Positions 8,400-18,192 of a stretch of 41,462 nt of DNA are shown piece by piece. The position numbers were made by a program, and so were the translations under genes. Location: positions 1-41,462 of the forward strand of contig CAZTEX010000015.1 in the NCBI GenBank assembly GCA_964612505.1, given 5' to 3'. Under the pieces are notes generated by a model. It had not been told where the DNA came from. It ran no database searches and saw only the letters and a program-made list of their open reading frames with translations. Every line of letters begins with the position of its first letter. The first letter of the stretch is position 1. Source of the stretch: JAAZZY01 sp964612505 (GTDB lineage Bacteria > Chlamydiota > Chlamydiia > Chlamydiales > JAAZZY01).

Positions 8400-8645
8400 C
8401 TATTTTTTAGAGCGAATATATTCAATGACATCGCCGACAGTTTTGAGTTTTTCTGCGTCTTCTTCAGAAATCTCGAGACCAAATCTTTCTTCAAAAGTCA
8501 TTATTAACTCTGTGATATCTAATGAATCTGCATTTAAGTCTTCAACAAAAGACTTACTTGCATCCACTTCAGAAGCATCAATACCTAGTTGTTCTACAAC
8601 GATATCAATCACTTCTTTTTCTAATGTTTGTTGCTCTTTAGACAT
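8400..8645 (-). CDS. acpP: Acyl carrier protein
   Basis: The 81-residue acidic carrier of growing acyl chains in type II fatty-acid synthesis. The phosphopantetheine site is the DSLD motif with Ser41, within the usual LNADSLDITELIM helix. Length and charge are typical. It is the last gene of fabH-fabD-fabG-acpP, 34 bases after fabG, with a GAGG ribosome site before the ATG. The same four-gene order occurs in Chlamydia (from memory). The modifying enzyme AcpS is encoded in this window at 2754-3119. A strong terminator follows at 8342-8373. Confidence 0.97.
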   Translation of the reverse strand: MSKEQQTLEKEVIDIVVEQLGIDASEVDASKSFVEDLNADSLDITELIMTFEERFGLEISEEDAEKLKTVGDVIEYIRSKK

Positions 8646-8679
8646 TTTTACCTCGAATTTATTTTAAACAAAAATAGAT

Positions 8680-9420
8680 TTACATTGTCATTCCACCGTC
8701 TACCGGTAGGACTTGACCTGTGATATAATTGGCTCCATCACTCGCTAAAAAGAGAGCAACATGAGCGATTTCTTCAGGCCTTCCAATACGTCTCATTGGA
8801 ATACCTTTTAAAACTTCCTCTCGGAGTTTATCGTTAAGCGTATCTGTCATGCCTGTTTCTATAAAGCCAGGAGCAATACAATTTACAAAAATATTGCGGC
8901 TGGCTAACTCCTTGGCAAGAGACTTAGTCACTCCAATAATTCCAGATTTAGATGCAGCATAATTAACTTGTCCTGCATTTCCTGTCAAGCCAATGACAGA
9001 ACTAATATTAATAATTTTTCCACTTCTAGCTTTCATCATCGTTCTTAAAACAGCTTTACTCATATTGTAAACTGATTTTAAGTTCACTTCGATCACGCGA
9101 TCCCAATCAGTTTCACTCATTCTAAGAAGAAGTCCATCTTTGACAATCCCTGCATTATTAACTAAAATATCTACAGTTCCAAATTTCTCAATCACTTTGT
9201 CAACGGCTTCTTGTGCTTGTTGTGTATTAGAGACATCTAAAGAGATAAAAAGGGCTTCTTGGCCTGTTTGGGATTTGATTTCATCGACCACTTTCTGACC
9301 ACGTTCTTCGTTAGTCCCAAAAACAGCCACATCGGCTCCTTGCTCTGCTAATTTTAAAGCAATAGCTCTGCCAATGCCTGCTGTTGCTCCAGTCACAATT
9401 GCTTTTTTCCCTTTTAACAT
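8680..9420 (-). CDS. fabG: 3-oxoacyl-[acyl-carrier-protein] reductase
   Basis: FabG reduces 3-oxoacyl-ACP to 3-hydroxyacyl-ACP with NADPH in the elongation cycle. The 246-residue protein is a classical SDR with a GATAGIG cofactor motif (11-17), NNAG (88-91) and a catalytic triad readable as S141, Y154 and K158. The C-terminal DGG.TM ending is typical of FabG. A GGAGGGG ribosome site lies 7 bases before the ATG. It sits 13 bases after fabD within the fab operon. A second, unrelated-role SDR is encoded at 30676-31446; this one is assigned to FabG by operon context and close motif match. Confidence 0.96.
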   Translation of the reverse strand: MLKGKKAIVTGATAGIGRAIALKLAEQGADVAVFGTNEERGQKVVDEIKSQTGQEALFISLDVSNTQQAQEAVDKVIEKFGTVDILVNNAGIVKDGLLLRMSETDWDRVIEVNLKSVYNMSKAVLRTMMKARSGKIINISSVIGLTGNAGQVNYAASKSGIIGVTKSLAKELASRNIFVNCIAPGFIETGMTDTLNDKLREEVLKGIPMRRIGRPEEIAHVALFLASDGANYITGQVLPVDGGMTM

Positions 9421-9433
9421 AGCTCATCCCCTC

Positions 9434-10390
9434 CTAGCTTGTAGCTAAGACTTGATTTTTTAATAATTCTAAATCTTTTATGGAATTTATGCAGCAAGTT
9501 TGTCCAGTAAGTGACATTCTTTTATTTAATCCACTCAATACTTTACCGCAGCCAATTTCAATAAAGAGTTCAGCTCCCTGCGCAGCCATAGATTCTACGC
9601 ACGCTTGCCAGCGAACTGGATTTGTAATTTGTAAAATAAGATTTTTTTTAATCTCTTCTAGTTTCAAAACTTCCTTTCCAGGTGTATTCATAAATAAAGT
9701 CGCTACTGGCGGATTCAATGTCATTTTATTGATTAACGTTTGAAGTTGATCTGCAGCCGATCCCATGAGCGGACTATGAAAAGCTCCTGCTACATTTAAC
9801 GGAAGTACTCTTTTTGCGTTGGCTTGTTTTGCTTGGACAATAAAAGATTCGATTGCTGGATGCGTCCCTGAAACCACCACTTGACCTGGGCAATTTAAGT
9901 TAGCTAGCCAAATTTCACCGGGCATATTCATTTTATCAATGACAGCTTGCGTCTCGGCTTCTGTTAAACCAAGTACAACAGCCATCGTACTAGGATGGTC
10001 TTTACACGCTTTTTGCATGTACGTTCCCCGAGCATGTATCAATTGAACACCCTGCTCAAAACTCAAAACACCTGCGGCAGTAGCGGCGCTATATTCCCCT
10101 AAGCTCAGGCCTGCACAAAAATCAGGTTTCAGATCTACAAATTCTAGTTCCATTACTTTTAAAATGGCCATGCTTACAACGTAAATAGCCACTTGGCAAT
10201 ATCTAGTTTCAGATAATTTCTCTAAAGGTCCTTCAAAAACCATTTGAGCCAAATCATAGCCGATAATTTTAGAAGCTGCGTCAAACATTTCCCTTACAAC
10301 CGCATACTGGTCGTAGAAATCTTTGCACATACCCACGCTATGAGACTCTCCTTGACCAGGAAAAATAAATGCTGTTTTAGTTTTATGCAT
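9434..10390 (-). CDS. fabD: Malonyl-CoA:ACP transacylase
   Basis: FabD loads malonyl groups from CoA onto ACP. The 318-residue protein begins with the IFPGQG motif (9-14), and carries the nucleophile Ser96 in GLSLGEYSA and the catalytic His in AFHSPLM at about residue 205. A C-terminal EIGCGKVL motif is also typical. An AAGG ribosome site precedes the ATG at 10390 by 6 bases. It is the second gene of the fab operon, 19 bases after fabH. Confidence 0.96.
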   Translation of the reverse strand: MHKTKTAFIFPGQGESHSVGMCKDFYDQYAVVREMFDAASKIIGYDLAQMVFEGPLEKLSETRYCQVAIYVVSMAILKVMELEFVDLKPDFCAGLSLGEYSAATAAGVLSFEQGVQLIHARGTYMQKACKDHPSTMAVVLGLTEAETQAVIDKMNMPGEIWLANLNCPGQVVVSGTHPAIESFIVQAKQANAKRVLPLNVAGAFHSPLMGSAADQLQTLINKMTLNPPVATLFMNTPGKEVLKLEEIKKNLILQITNPVRWQACVESMAAQGAELFIEIGCGKVLSGLNKRMSLTGQTCCINSIKDLELLKNQVLATS

Positions 10391-10409
10391 GATGATCCTT
10401 TTGACTAAT

Positions 10410-11402
10410 TTAATTTTGAGTTAAAAGTGACGCGCCCCAAGTCAAGCCAGCTCCAAAAGCAACTAAAAGGACATTATCGCCTTTGGCAATCCCATTGCTG
10501 CGAACGAGCTCGTCTAAAGCAATGGCCACGCCCGACGCCGAAGTGTTTCCATATTTATGGACTGTTTTATGAACATTGCTATCTTTCAGATTAAAACGTT
10601 TGGCAATAGCATCAATAATACGGATGTTAGCCTGATGAGGTACGAGCCAAGCCAAATCTTTGTCTGTGAGATTAAGACTTTCTAAACATTGCTTAGTCGC
10701 CCCTTCCATGAGGCGGACAGCATGTTTAAAAACCTCTCTTCCTTCCATTTTCAAAAAGTGTTGTTTTTCTTCGATAGACTTGGTTGTTGGAGGAATACGA
10801 CTGCCTCCTCCTGGAAGAATTAAAAGCTCTGCTTGATTACCGTCTGTTCCTAAGCTTACATTTCTGATTTCAAGTCCCTTTCCTTCGCCACTGACAATTG
10901 AGGCAGAAGCTCCATCTCCAAAAAGTACGCAAGTATTTCGATCTTGATAATCTACAATAGAAGAAATCTTTTCAGAGGCAACAACGAGGATATTTTTGTA
11001 AACACCCGATTCGATATAGCTTTTAGCAATGGATAAGGCATAAATGTAGCCCGAACAAGCCGCTTGCATGTCAAAAGCCGCAGCATTCACAGCTCCTATT
11101 TCTCGTTGAATTAGAGCTCCAGTACTAGGAAAAAGATAATCTGGCGTGCACGTAGCCACAATAATCAAATCGATCATTTTAGGATCGATGTTGCAGTTTT
11201 CTATCGCAGCTTTTGCTGCTTTAATTCCCATTGTGGAAGTATGCTCATCTTCGTGAGCCACCCGCCTCTCTTTGATCCCCGTTCTAGTGACAATCCATTC
11301 ATCGGAAGTATCTACCATCGATTCGAGTTCTTTATTCGTCAGAATTTTTTCTGGTAAAAAAGAACCCGACCCAATAATACGGGCTATTTTGCTCTTGCTC
11401 AC
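10410..11402 (-). CDS. fabH: Beta-ketoacyl-ACP synthase III
   Basis: FabH starts fatty-acid synthesis by condensing acetyl-CoA with malonyl-ACP. The Cys-His-Asn triad is C116 (AACSGY), H256 (PHQAN) and N286 (YGNTSA), counted from the GTG start. I chose GTG at 11402: an AAAGG ribosome site lies 6 bases before it, and a perfect TATAAT at 11433-11438 would place transcription start near 11426. The upstream in-frame ATG at 11432 (adding 10 residues) would then lie at or before the RNA start. With GTG the protein has 330 residues and begins just before the usual ARIIGSGSFLP strand. First gene of fabH-fabD-fabG-acpP. Confidence 0.92.
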   Translation of the reverse strand: MSKSKIARIIGSGSFLPEKILTNKELESMVDTSDEWIVTRTGIKERRVAHEDEHTSTMGIKAAKAAIENCNIDPKMIDLIIVATCTPDYLFPSTGALIQREIGAVNAAAFDMQAACSGYIYALSIAKSYIESGVYKNILVVASEKISSIVDYQDRNTCVLFGDGASASIVSGEGKGLEIRNVSLGTDGNQAELLILPGGGSRIPPTTKSIEEKQHFLKMEGREVFKHAVRLMEGATKQCLESLNLTDKDLAWLVPHQANIRIIDAIAKRFNLKDSNVHKTVHKYGNTSASGVAIALDELVRSNGIAKGDNVLLVAFGAGLTWGASLLTQN

Positions 11403-11432
11403 ACTGATCCTTTGTCGCCTAATTAAGGACAT

Positions 11433-11438
11433 ATTATA
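11433..11438 (-). promoter_or_regulatory. -10 box of the fab operon promoter
   Basis: The minus strand reads a perfect TATAAT here, about 31 bases upstream of the proposed GTG start of fabH. No good -35 box is seen at 16-18 bases (the best is AT-rich, TTTAAT-like), which is common in chlamydial promoters. The box lies immediately upstream of the alternative ATG at 11432 and helps decide the start. Confidence 0.5.
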
Positions 11439-11553
11439 CGTAATTTGAGCATTAAATTAAAAGAAACTTATAACGCTTGAACCCTCTTCTAAGCCTCAAA
11501 ATTGACAATTTAAAATTTTAATAACCACTCTCATCGCTTATAAAATGGATGCC

Positions 11554-13281
11554 TCATTTTTTGCTACTAGGACGCACACGCATAGAGCTAAAACGTACTC
11601 GTTGCGTTCCTCCTCGACTATCGCCGTCCTCTGAAACAGCTTTTGGGGCCGCTGGCGTTGGTTTGGGAACAGGCATTATTCTCGACAGCACTGTGGGTGT
11701 GGACGGTGTAGCAGGAACTGCCCGATCAGCAATTCTTTCGATATCATTAAATTCTTTGTCTGATGAAGATGGTACCACATAAAACCGACGGTTATTGAAA
11801 GACCTGCCTCTTAGATTAACGCCCTCACTATTTACAACCGTGGGTCTCAAAAAATACCCAGGATATCTGCGGCTAAGATTATGATATTGCTCGTCAATCG
11901 GAGGTTGATCTGAAGAGATTGGCGGTAGACCGTACATTGATCGCTGAGCATCACGCTGAAGCTCTAATAGCTCTGACGAGTCTATGTCCATGTCCTTTCC
12001 TTCATCATCACTCTGAGTTTGATCTAGAGTCTCTTGAAAAAATTCTTGAGCAAGCAGCCCAAGCTTACGCTCACCTTCAGAAATAAATTCAAATGCTTCT
12101 TTTTCTTCAAACTCACCTAAAGCAATCTCTACGCACCTTAAAGGCAATTGCTCTCTCGAGAGGCCATAGCGAGTTGGGGGGTTGTTTAAGAACTCTTCTG
12201 ATCGAAGTAAGTTGTCAAATTCAGCTGCCATACTTTTTCTGGCACATTCTCCAATATTCACCACATTGCTCATCTCATTTTTGTCGTTGTCACCAACATG
12301 TTTTCCTTTTGTCTTAGCATTTTTGGCTTTCGCTTTGGGTTCTTCTGTTTTTGCTTCTGGGTTTTTTTTAAGCAGATCTGAAAGCTGCGTGTCACTTGAA
12401 TACCTCTTTAAAACAATCTCCGCATCAAGAACGGGTTTCATATACGATCTCAAAATATCCACCCCAGCTTCATCTAACGCAGCTTCAAAGTTAAACTCTG
12501 GGTCTCCGAGCTCCTCATAAGCCTCTGGGAGATCAGTCCTGCCATTAGGGTACCCACCTTTAAAGTCTGGATAATATGGTACATCGAGCTGGAACACTGC
12601 AGGAAGGTCTTCCATAAAATTTGTAAGATCTGCTCTTAGTGGCTCTCTTGGATCAATAACTCGTTGAAGCCATATATCATGTTCGGTTTGAGTTATGTGC
12701 CCCGCAAGCAATAGAGCCTTTAACTGAGATTTAGTGCTGCCATCGGGATTGTATAAAAATACTCGAGGATCAGGCTCAATAACCGGCTCTGTAGGATCAA
12801 CTTCAAATGGAAGCGGCTCTTGATAAGACTTATCGGGCGTCAAAGGAAGTTGCATATGAAGACTTCTTTGCTCGAGTTGCTGGCTGCCTCTAGAGAAATC
12901 TTGAAACCTTGGTCCAAACAAGCGAGAGCCAACCATAGCTGCCCCACCAGAAAAAACGCCCGCAATTGTTTCAAGGCGAAATAGTTGAGTTCCTACACTA
13001 GTTGCACCACTTCCGATGGTATTAAATGCTTGAGAGTTTGCAAAAAATGCAAAGTTAAGTGAGCCTGGAATTGTCGGGGCCGCGGCTGCTGCTGCTAATG
13101 TTGAAGTGGCATAAGCCGCTGTGGCAGCAGCCATTACCTTACTAGCCATACGTGTATGCCACGGTTGTTCAAAATATTTAGCAGTCAATACTTGCTGAGT
13201 TGCCTCAAATCGATCCCCAATCCCTCTTGCTGCAGACCCATACAATGCGTCCCCTAAACCTACAGATCCTGTAAAAGCCAT
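11554..13281 (-). CDS. Large lineage-specific protein of unknown function, possible secreted protein
   Basis: A 575-residue protein that I do not recognise. The N-terminal 130 residues are rich in Ala, Gly and Ser with two moderately hydrophobic stretches (about 48-70 and 105-122) but no clear signal peptide. The middle is acidic (many Asp, Glu and Pro), followed by a Lys-rich linker (about 315-335, repeated KAKNAKTKG-like). The C-terminus is Pro/Thr/Ser-rich and ends in a basic SSMRVRPSSKK. No enzyme motif is seen. The start is ATG 13281, with AAAGGAG 6 bases upstream; an adjacent in-frame GTG at 13284 is less well spaced. It is a single gene between the fab operon and secDF. Its make-up resembles exported chlamydial proteins, but that is inference. 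Confidence 0.65.
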   Translation of the reverse strand: MAFTGSVGLGDALYGSAARGIGDRFEATQQVLTAKYFEQPWHTRMASKVMAAATAAYATSTLAAAAAAPTIPGSLNFAFFANSQAFNTIGSGATSVGTQLFRLETIAGVFSGGAAMVGSRLFGPRFQDFSRGSQQLEQRSLHMQLPLTPDKSYQEPLPFEVDPTEPVIEPDPRVFLYNPDGSTKSQLKALLLAGHITQTEHDIWLQRVIDPREPLRADLTNFMEDLPAVFQLDVPYYPDFKGGYPNGRTDLPEAYEELGDPEFNFEAALDEAGVDILRSYMKPVLDAEIVLKRYSSDTQLSDLLKKNPEAKTEEPKAKAKNAKTKGKHVGDNDKNEMSNVVNIGECARKSMAAEFDNLLRSEEFLNNPPTRYGLSREQLPLRCVEIALGEFEEKEAFEFISEGERKLGLLAQEFFQETLDQTQSDDEGKDMDIDSSELLELQRDAQRSMYGLPPISSDQPPIDEQYHNLSRRYPGYFLRPTVVNSEGVNLRGRSFNNRRFYVVPSSSDKEFNDIERIADRAVPATPSTPTVLSRIMPVPKPTPAAPKAVSEDGDSRGGTQRVRFSSMRVRPSSKK

Positions 13282-13512
13282 CACTTTCTCCTTTCGTGGT
13301 ATTTTTAAGGCGAAGATGCTAACTAATTTATTTAATTAATACAATTTTTAATTGAGTTCGTAGCTATTTTTTAAGAATTAAATTTATTATTTTAAAATAG
13401 AATAACGAAAAATACCTTTCTAAGATTTGTGAATGTGTTTCTGTTTCTTGCAAAAATGACTCTTGAGTGTTAACATTTCGCGATTAAAAAAATGATTAGG
13501 AATTTATAAATC

Positions 13513-16500
13513 ATGGAAAAAATGAAGAAGAGTCATCTTGCATTGATTGCAGTTGTCGTATTAATGACCCTTTATAACATACTGCCAACTGTTATCTATT
13601 ACTCTAAACCGCTTTCAAAGCCCATTAGTCAAAAGCAAGCTCAGAAAGTCGCAGCTCAAGCGCTTGAGCGGATCGACAACTTGCAGCAAGACTCTCTAAA
13701 ATGGATTAAAGCATACACCAAACATCTAGGCATCTCTCCCAAATCTATAGAAATCCAATCTGATAATCCACAGCTCATTGAAGTCTCATTTTTGAAAGCT
13801 GAACATGCCAAAAAGTTTAAAACTTTTTTACCTAGAGCAGGGTCGATGATTGCGTTTGTTCCCGCGCAACTTTCTCTAGCTTCTGAAAATAACGAAAGCC
13901 CGACTAAAGTTCTTGTGGAGCAAAAAGTTGGATTAAAAACAGATGCCAATCAAATTAATAAACTTTTTCAATATATCCCTAAAGAAACAGATGGACAACT
14001 CTCTTTAACTTATCAAAAATTGATTAAAGAGCGCCTCTCTCAAATAGCTTTAGCCTTGGCCGGACAAAGTTTTAACGCCCAGTTAAGCACAATCCCAAAT
14101 TCTCCATTTGCAGACCAAAAACTGATTGATGCTGCCACTGAAATAAACAGCTTAACTAAAGCTTTTGGTGAAAGCTCCCCTTTTACAAAAAGATACTTTA
14201 TGAGCTTTACTCAAAGTCATCTTGCTAGCGCTAAGTCAATCCAACCTTTCATGGATCGTCTAGAAAAACTAGAAAAGGAACTCAACAAAAAAGCAAATGG
14301 ATTGCAAAACAAAGAAGAGGAAAAAAACAAACTACTGAATGATCAAAAACAAATCACTCAAGCAATTAAAACAATCAAGCGCAATCAAAAGATTTTTGAA
14401 TCTGGAGAATCTCCTTTAACAGCTCAAACGGTTCAAGACAGCGTCCATTTAGAAAATAATATTTTCAAGTTGGGCAATAAAAACCCTTTTATTCACTCGC
14501 TGGAGTTAGATTGGACCCAAGATACTGTTAAGCTTCATATGCACCCAGACATTGCAAATCTATTAACCACTTTGGTGAACTCTAATGATATTCGCCTTAA
14601 AAAAGATAAGCTCAATCAACTTATTATTAATGAAGTTGCTCGTGTCTCTCAAAAAACAAATGAGACGATCTCTCCTTCAGAAGAGGGCTATGTAGCATCA
14701 TTAAATCAATTAGACAATATTCAAAGTTGCTTATTAATGGATTTGGGCTATATCGCTCAGATGGAAGTTGAAAAACTGATTCAAAAAGTACACACATGGT
14801 CTCCCCAGTCTCCTGAATTTATAAATAATGCTTTCCCTATCTGGGACTATCAAACTTATCAAAGTTTGCCTGATAAAGATAAAAAATTTGGAATGATTGT
14901 TTATGCTCCAGTCATTGACTCTGAGGAACCTTTAAGTGGTTTTCAAAATGGGTCTATTTACGTCATTGCCAAAGGATTAAATCCAATCCTACAAAAGTAC
15001 CAACAGTTTGCAAATTTAGAACAAGCAGAACATTTTAAAGAAGAATTTATCCAGCTCCAAAATATTCTAAAACAAATGGGCTTTCAATTTTCTTATCTTG
15101 CTGCAGAAGGGGAATTTCCAACAGAATTTCATCAAGATGTAATCTTTGAAAATCCAAGTTATTACGCCAATATTTTAGCAGCAACTCGTGAAAACTTTTC
15201 TGTTCATGGCAACAAAAAATATGCTCTTTTAGAACTGACAGATTTAGAGCAGCGCATTCTTGCCAGCAATAAGATTGAGGGACAAATTCATGAGGAACTT
15301 TTAAAGTGGAATGAAGATTATCAAGCTTCTCTTGTCGATCTACATGACGCTTATAGCCGCTTTTTAATCCCCGCTCCTACAAAAAATATTTTTTTGAGTA
15401 ATTTTCTTTTGAATGCCAAAGAGTACTTTAGAGGTGATCATCGAAAAGTTTTAAAATGGGGCCTTGACCTTATTGGTGGAAAATCCATTTTAATCGGTTT
15501 AAAAGATCATAATAACAAGATGATTAGCGATAAAGAAAGCCTCTCAGAAGGTGCTAATGAACTCACGCAGCGTGTCAATAAAATGGGCCTCTCTGAAGTA
15601 GATATTCGAGTTCAAGGTAATTACATAGCGCTTGACTTCCCCTCCTCCAAAGGATTGTCAGCAAGTGAGCTCATTAAAGGTTCTTCTATGTCTTTTCATA
15701 TCATCAATGAAAAGTTTAGTTCGAAGAATTCTCCTTATTACAACGCCATGCAAAAATTTTTGCAAGATGTCTGGAATGAAGCGGTTATCACTAATCGTAA
15801 AGACATGGAAGGAATTAACTTAATTGCTTTCAAACATTTAGGTGGTTCTGAAGAAAACTTGGAATTCCATCCAAGATCAGAGCATGCCAAAGAGCTTTAC
15901 GAACATGGGTTCAAACTTTCCAATCCTCAAAACAATTCAAGTCAAAGTGATTTTGATACGACTCTTTCTACGATTGGTATCTATAGAGGAGAAGACTTTT
16001 CACAATGGCGCGGCCAGGGTCATCCATTAATTGTTATGTTCAACAATTATGCTTTGGAAGGGGCTGATATTGAAAATGTCCGCACTCATTATGATCCCAC
16101 TCAAGGAAACTCTTTAGCTTTTAATATTAAGAGCTCCTCTAAAACCTCTGAGAAGAGAAATCCAAGAGAGGCTCTCAATCATTGGACTGCTGAGTTTGCT
16201 AAAGATAAAATGATTGGTTCCGTTTATGAAAAATACACACTCTCCCGTGGTTGGAGGATGGCTATTGTACTCAATGGCCAAGTGATTAATGATCCTCAAC
16301 TAAACCAACCTTTACATGATAACGTACAGGTCACTGGAGGTTTTACTCAACATGAAGCCTCACGCCTTGCTGCTGATCTAAAAGCAGGCTCTTTATCTTT
16401 TACTCCTCAAATTCTTTCTGTAGAGAATGTCAGTGCTGATCTGGGAAAAGCAGAAAGAACCCAGGGTATTACAGCGACAGTGATTGCTTTAGTTTTAGTC

Positions 16501-17997
16501 GTTGCGTTAATGATTGCTTATTATCGCTTTTCTGGACTCATCGCCTCCATTGCTGTTTTATTTAACCTTTTGATCATGTGGGCTATTCTTCAAAACCTAC
16601 AAGCAACGCTGACTCTTTCAGGCCTTGCAGGAATTGTTTTAACAGTGGGTATGGCTGTCGATGCGAACGTTTTAGTTTTTGAACGCATTCGCGAAGAGCT
16701 CAGACAAGGCAAGCCACTAGCTACAGCTGTTGCCTTGGGCTATCAAAAAGCGTTTAGCGCAATTCTTGACTCTAATCTCACAACGATCATTGCTGCAGTT
16801 ATTCTACTGAGCTTTGATGCAGGTCCTATTAAAGGCCTTGCTATTACGTTAACAATCGGTATTACTTCTTCAATGTTTACAGCTCTTTTTATGACAAGAG
16901 CCTTTTTCACCCATTGGTTAACTTATACAAAAGCCACAACATTAAAAATGGCTAATTGGTTCAATATTAAGACAACCGTAGACTTCTTGAAAAAGGGTCG
17001 CATTGTTTCTTTAATTTCGATTTTTACAATTGTTGTCGGCGGCACACTTCTCCTTCAGCAAAATAAATCGATCTTTGGAATGGATTTTACAGGAGGCTAT
17101 TCTCTCAATATGCAAATAGATCCTGCCACCACCAAAGATTATAGAAAAGCAGTTGCAAACGCCCTTCTTTCAGCAGGAGCTAAAAGCACCGATTTTCAAA
17201 TTAGAGAACTTAGCCAACCCAATTCTTTAAGAATCCAATTTAGTTCGGCTCTAGATGAAAAAGGAAGACCTTTCTATGGCTTATCGATGGAGCAAAGTGT
17301 TCATGGAAAAGCCACATGGCAAAATAACCCAAGATTGCAGTGGATTGTAGACGCCCTGGCTGCTAAGCAAATTAAGCTCACTTCACAAAGTTTATCGACT
17401 TTAGAAAAGAATTGGTCTGAAATGAGTGGACAACTTTCGAAAACCACTCGCAACAATGCGCTCATTGGCCTTTCATTAGCCATCGTTGCAATCTTGATTT
17501 ATATCTCCTTTAGATATGAAATTAAATATGCTATTAGCGCGATTCTATGCATTGTTCATGATGTCTTAATCAGCGTAGCCCTTCTTGCAATACTCCATTT
17601 TGCAGGTGTGTCTATTCAAATAAACATGCAAGTCATTGCAGCTTTAATGACCATTATCGGCTACTCTCTAAACGATACCATTATTGTTTTTGACCGCATA
17701 CGAGAAGATAAGAAAATGCTTAGAACCAAATCTTTTGAAGAGGTGATCAATCATTCCATTGGGGTGACCTTAAGTCGTACTGTAATGACCTCGTTGACGA
17801 CCTTTGTCGTTCTCTTAGCCCTCGTTTTAATGGGTGGTGCTAAGATTTTTGATTTTTCTCTCTTAATGAGTTTGGGGGTTATTATTGGTACGCTCTCCTC
17901 TATTTTTGTTGCACCGCTGGTTTTACAGTTTATGCATCAAAGAGAGCAAAAAGCCCAAAGAGAGCCTACAATTATAGAAACAAACCCTGCAGCATAA
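13513..17997 (+). CDS. secDF: Protein translocase SecD-SecF fusion
   Basis: SecD and SecF use the proton gradient to help pull proteins through SecYEG; here they are one 1494-residue chain, as in Chlamydia. There is an N-terminal membrane segment (about 8-26), a very long extracytoplasmic region including a coiled coil (about 245-297), and the SecD motif GLDLIGGKS near 650. The SecD membrane domain carries AVDANVLVFERIREE (near 1046); the SecF part starts with GMDFTGG (near 1190) and has YSLNDTIIVFDRIRED (near 1383). The extracytoplasmic part before the SecD motif is much longer than in E. coli SecD. A second in-frame ATG at 13522 is a possible start. A strong hairpin terminator follows, so it is probably monocistronic. 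Confidence 0.95.
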   Translation: MEKMKKSHLALIAVVVLMTLYNILPTVIYYSKPLSKPISQKQAQKVAAQALERIDNLQQDSLKWIKAYTKHLGISPKSIEIQSDNPQLIEVSFLKAEHAKKFKTFLPRAGSMIAFVPAQLSLASENNESPTKVLVEQKVGLKTDANQINKLFQYIPKETDGQLSLTYQKLIKERLSQIALALAGQSFNAQLSTIPNSPFADQKLIDAATEINSLTKAFGESSPFTKRYFMSFTQSHLASAKSIQPFMDRLEKLEKELNKKANGLQNKEEEKNKLLNDQKQITQAIKTIKRNQKIFESGESPLTAQTVQDSVHLENNIFKLGNKNPFIHSLELDWTQDTVKLHMHPDIANLLTTLVNSNDIRLKKDKLNQLIINEVARVSQKTNETISPSEEGYVASLNQLDNIQSCLLMDLGYIAQMEVEKLIQKVHTWSPQSPEFINNAFPIWDYQTYQSLPDKDKKFGMIVYAPVIDSEEPLSGFQNGSIYVIAKGLNPILQKYQQFANLEQAEHFKEEFIQLQNILKQMGFQFSYLAAEGEFPTEFHQDVIFENPSYYANILAATRENFSVHGNKKYALLELTDLEQRILASNKIEGQIHEELLKWNEDYQASLVDLHDAYSRFLIPAPTKNIFLSNFLLNAKEYFRGDHRKVLKWGLDLIGGKSILIGLKDHNNKMISDKESLSEGANELTQRVNKMGLSEVDIRVQGNYIALDFPSSKGLSASELIKGSSMSFHIINEKFSSKNSPYYNAMQKFLQDVWNEAVITNRKDMEGINLIAFKHLGGSEENLEFHPRSEHAKELYEHGFKLSNPQNNSSQSDFDTTLSTIGIYRGEDFSQWRGQGHPLIVMFNNYALEGADIENVRTHYDPTQGNSLAFNIKSSSKTSEKRNPREALNHWTAEFAKDKMIGSVYEKYTLSRGWRMAIVLNGQVINDPQLNQPLHDNVQVTGGFTQHEASRLAADLKAGSLSFTPQILSVENVSADLGKAERTQGITATVIALVLVVALMIAYYRFSGLIASIAVLFNLLIMWAILQNLQATLTLSGLAGIVLTVGMAVDANVLVFERIREELRQGKPLATAVALGYQKAFSAILDSNLTTIIAAVILLSFDAGPIKGLAITLTIGITSSMFTALFMTRAFFTHWLTYTKATTLKMANWFNIKTTVDFLKKGRIVSLISIFTIVVGGTLLLQQNKSIFGMDFTGGYSLNMQIDPATTKDYRKAVANALLSAGAKSTDFQIRELSQPNSLRIQFSSALDEKGRPFYGLSMEQSVHGKATWQNNPRLQWIVDALAAKQIKLTSQSLSTLEKNWSEMSGQLSKTTRNNALIGLSLAIVAILIYISFRYEIKYAISAILCIVHDVLISVALLAILHFAGVSIQINMQVIAALMTIIGYSLNDTIIVFDRIREDKKMLRTKSFEEVINHSIGVTLSRTVMTSLTTFVVLLALVLMGGAKIFDFSLLMSLGVIIGTLSSIFVAPLVLQFMHQREQKAQREPTIIETNPAA

Positions 17998-18004
17998 TTT
18001 TTTT

Positions 18005-18029
18005 AGGCCTTTCCTTAAGGGAAAGGCCT
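18005..18029 (+). terminator. Terminator after secDF
   Basis: A perfect 10-bp stem (AGGCCTTTCC at 18005-18014 pairing with 18020-18029) has a 5-base loop and begins 8 bases after the secDF stop. The following bases (CTTTCAT) are only modestly T-rich, but the stem is GC-rich for this region. Confidence 0.75.
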
Positions 18030-18182
18030 CTTTCATAAAAAAGGTTATTGCATGTCATTTCAAAACTTGATAAACGGATACTTTGAAAAATAAATTATAG
18101 TGTTATGAAATGAACTTGGAGCTAATAAGCACGCCCCATAGCCTAACAAGCTTTGTAGAGATTTGTATTTGCGACCTCAGCT

Positions 18183-18187
18183 GGAGG
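18183..18187 (+). promoter_or_regulatory. Ribosome binding site that fixes the recJ start
   Basis: GGAGG lies 5 bases before the ATG at 18193. An earlier in-frame ATG at 18163 has no comparable site, so the shorter product is favoured. Confidence 0.7.
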
Positions 18188-18192
18188 TAACA

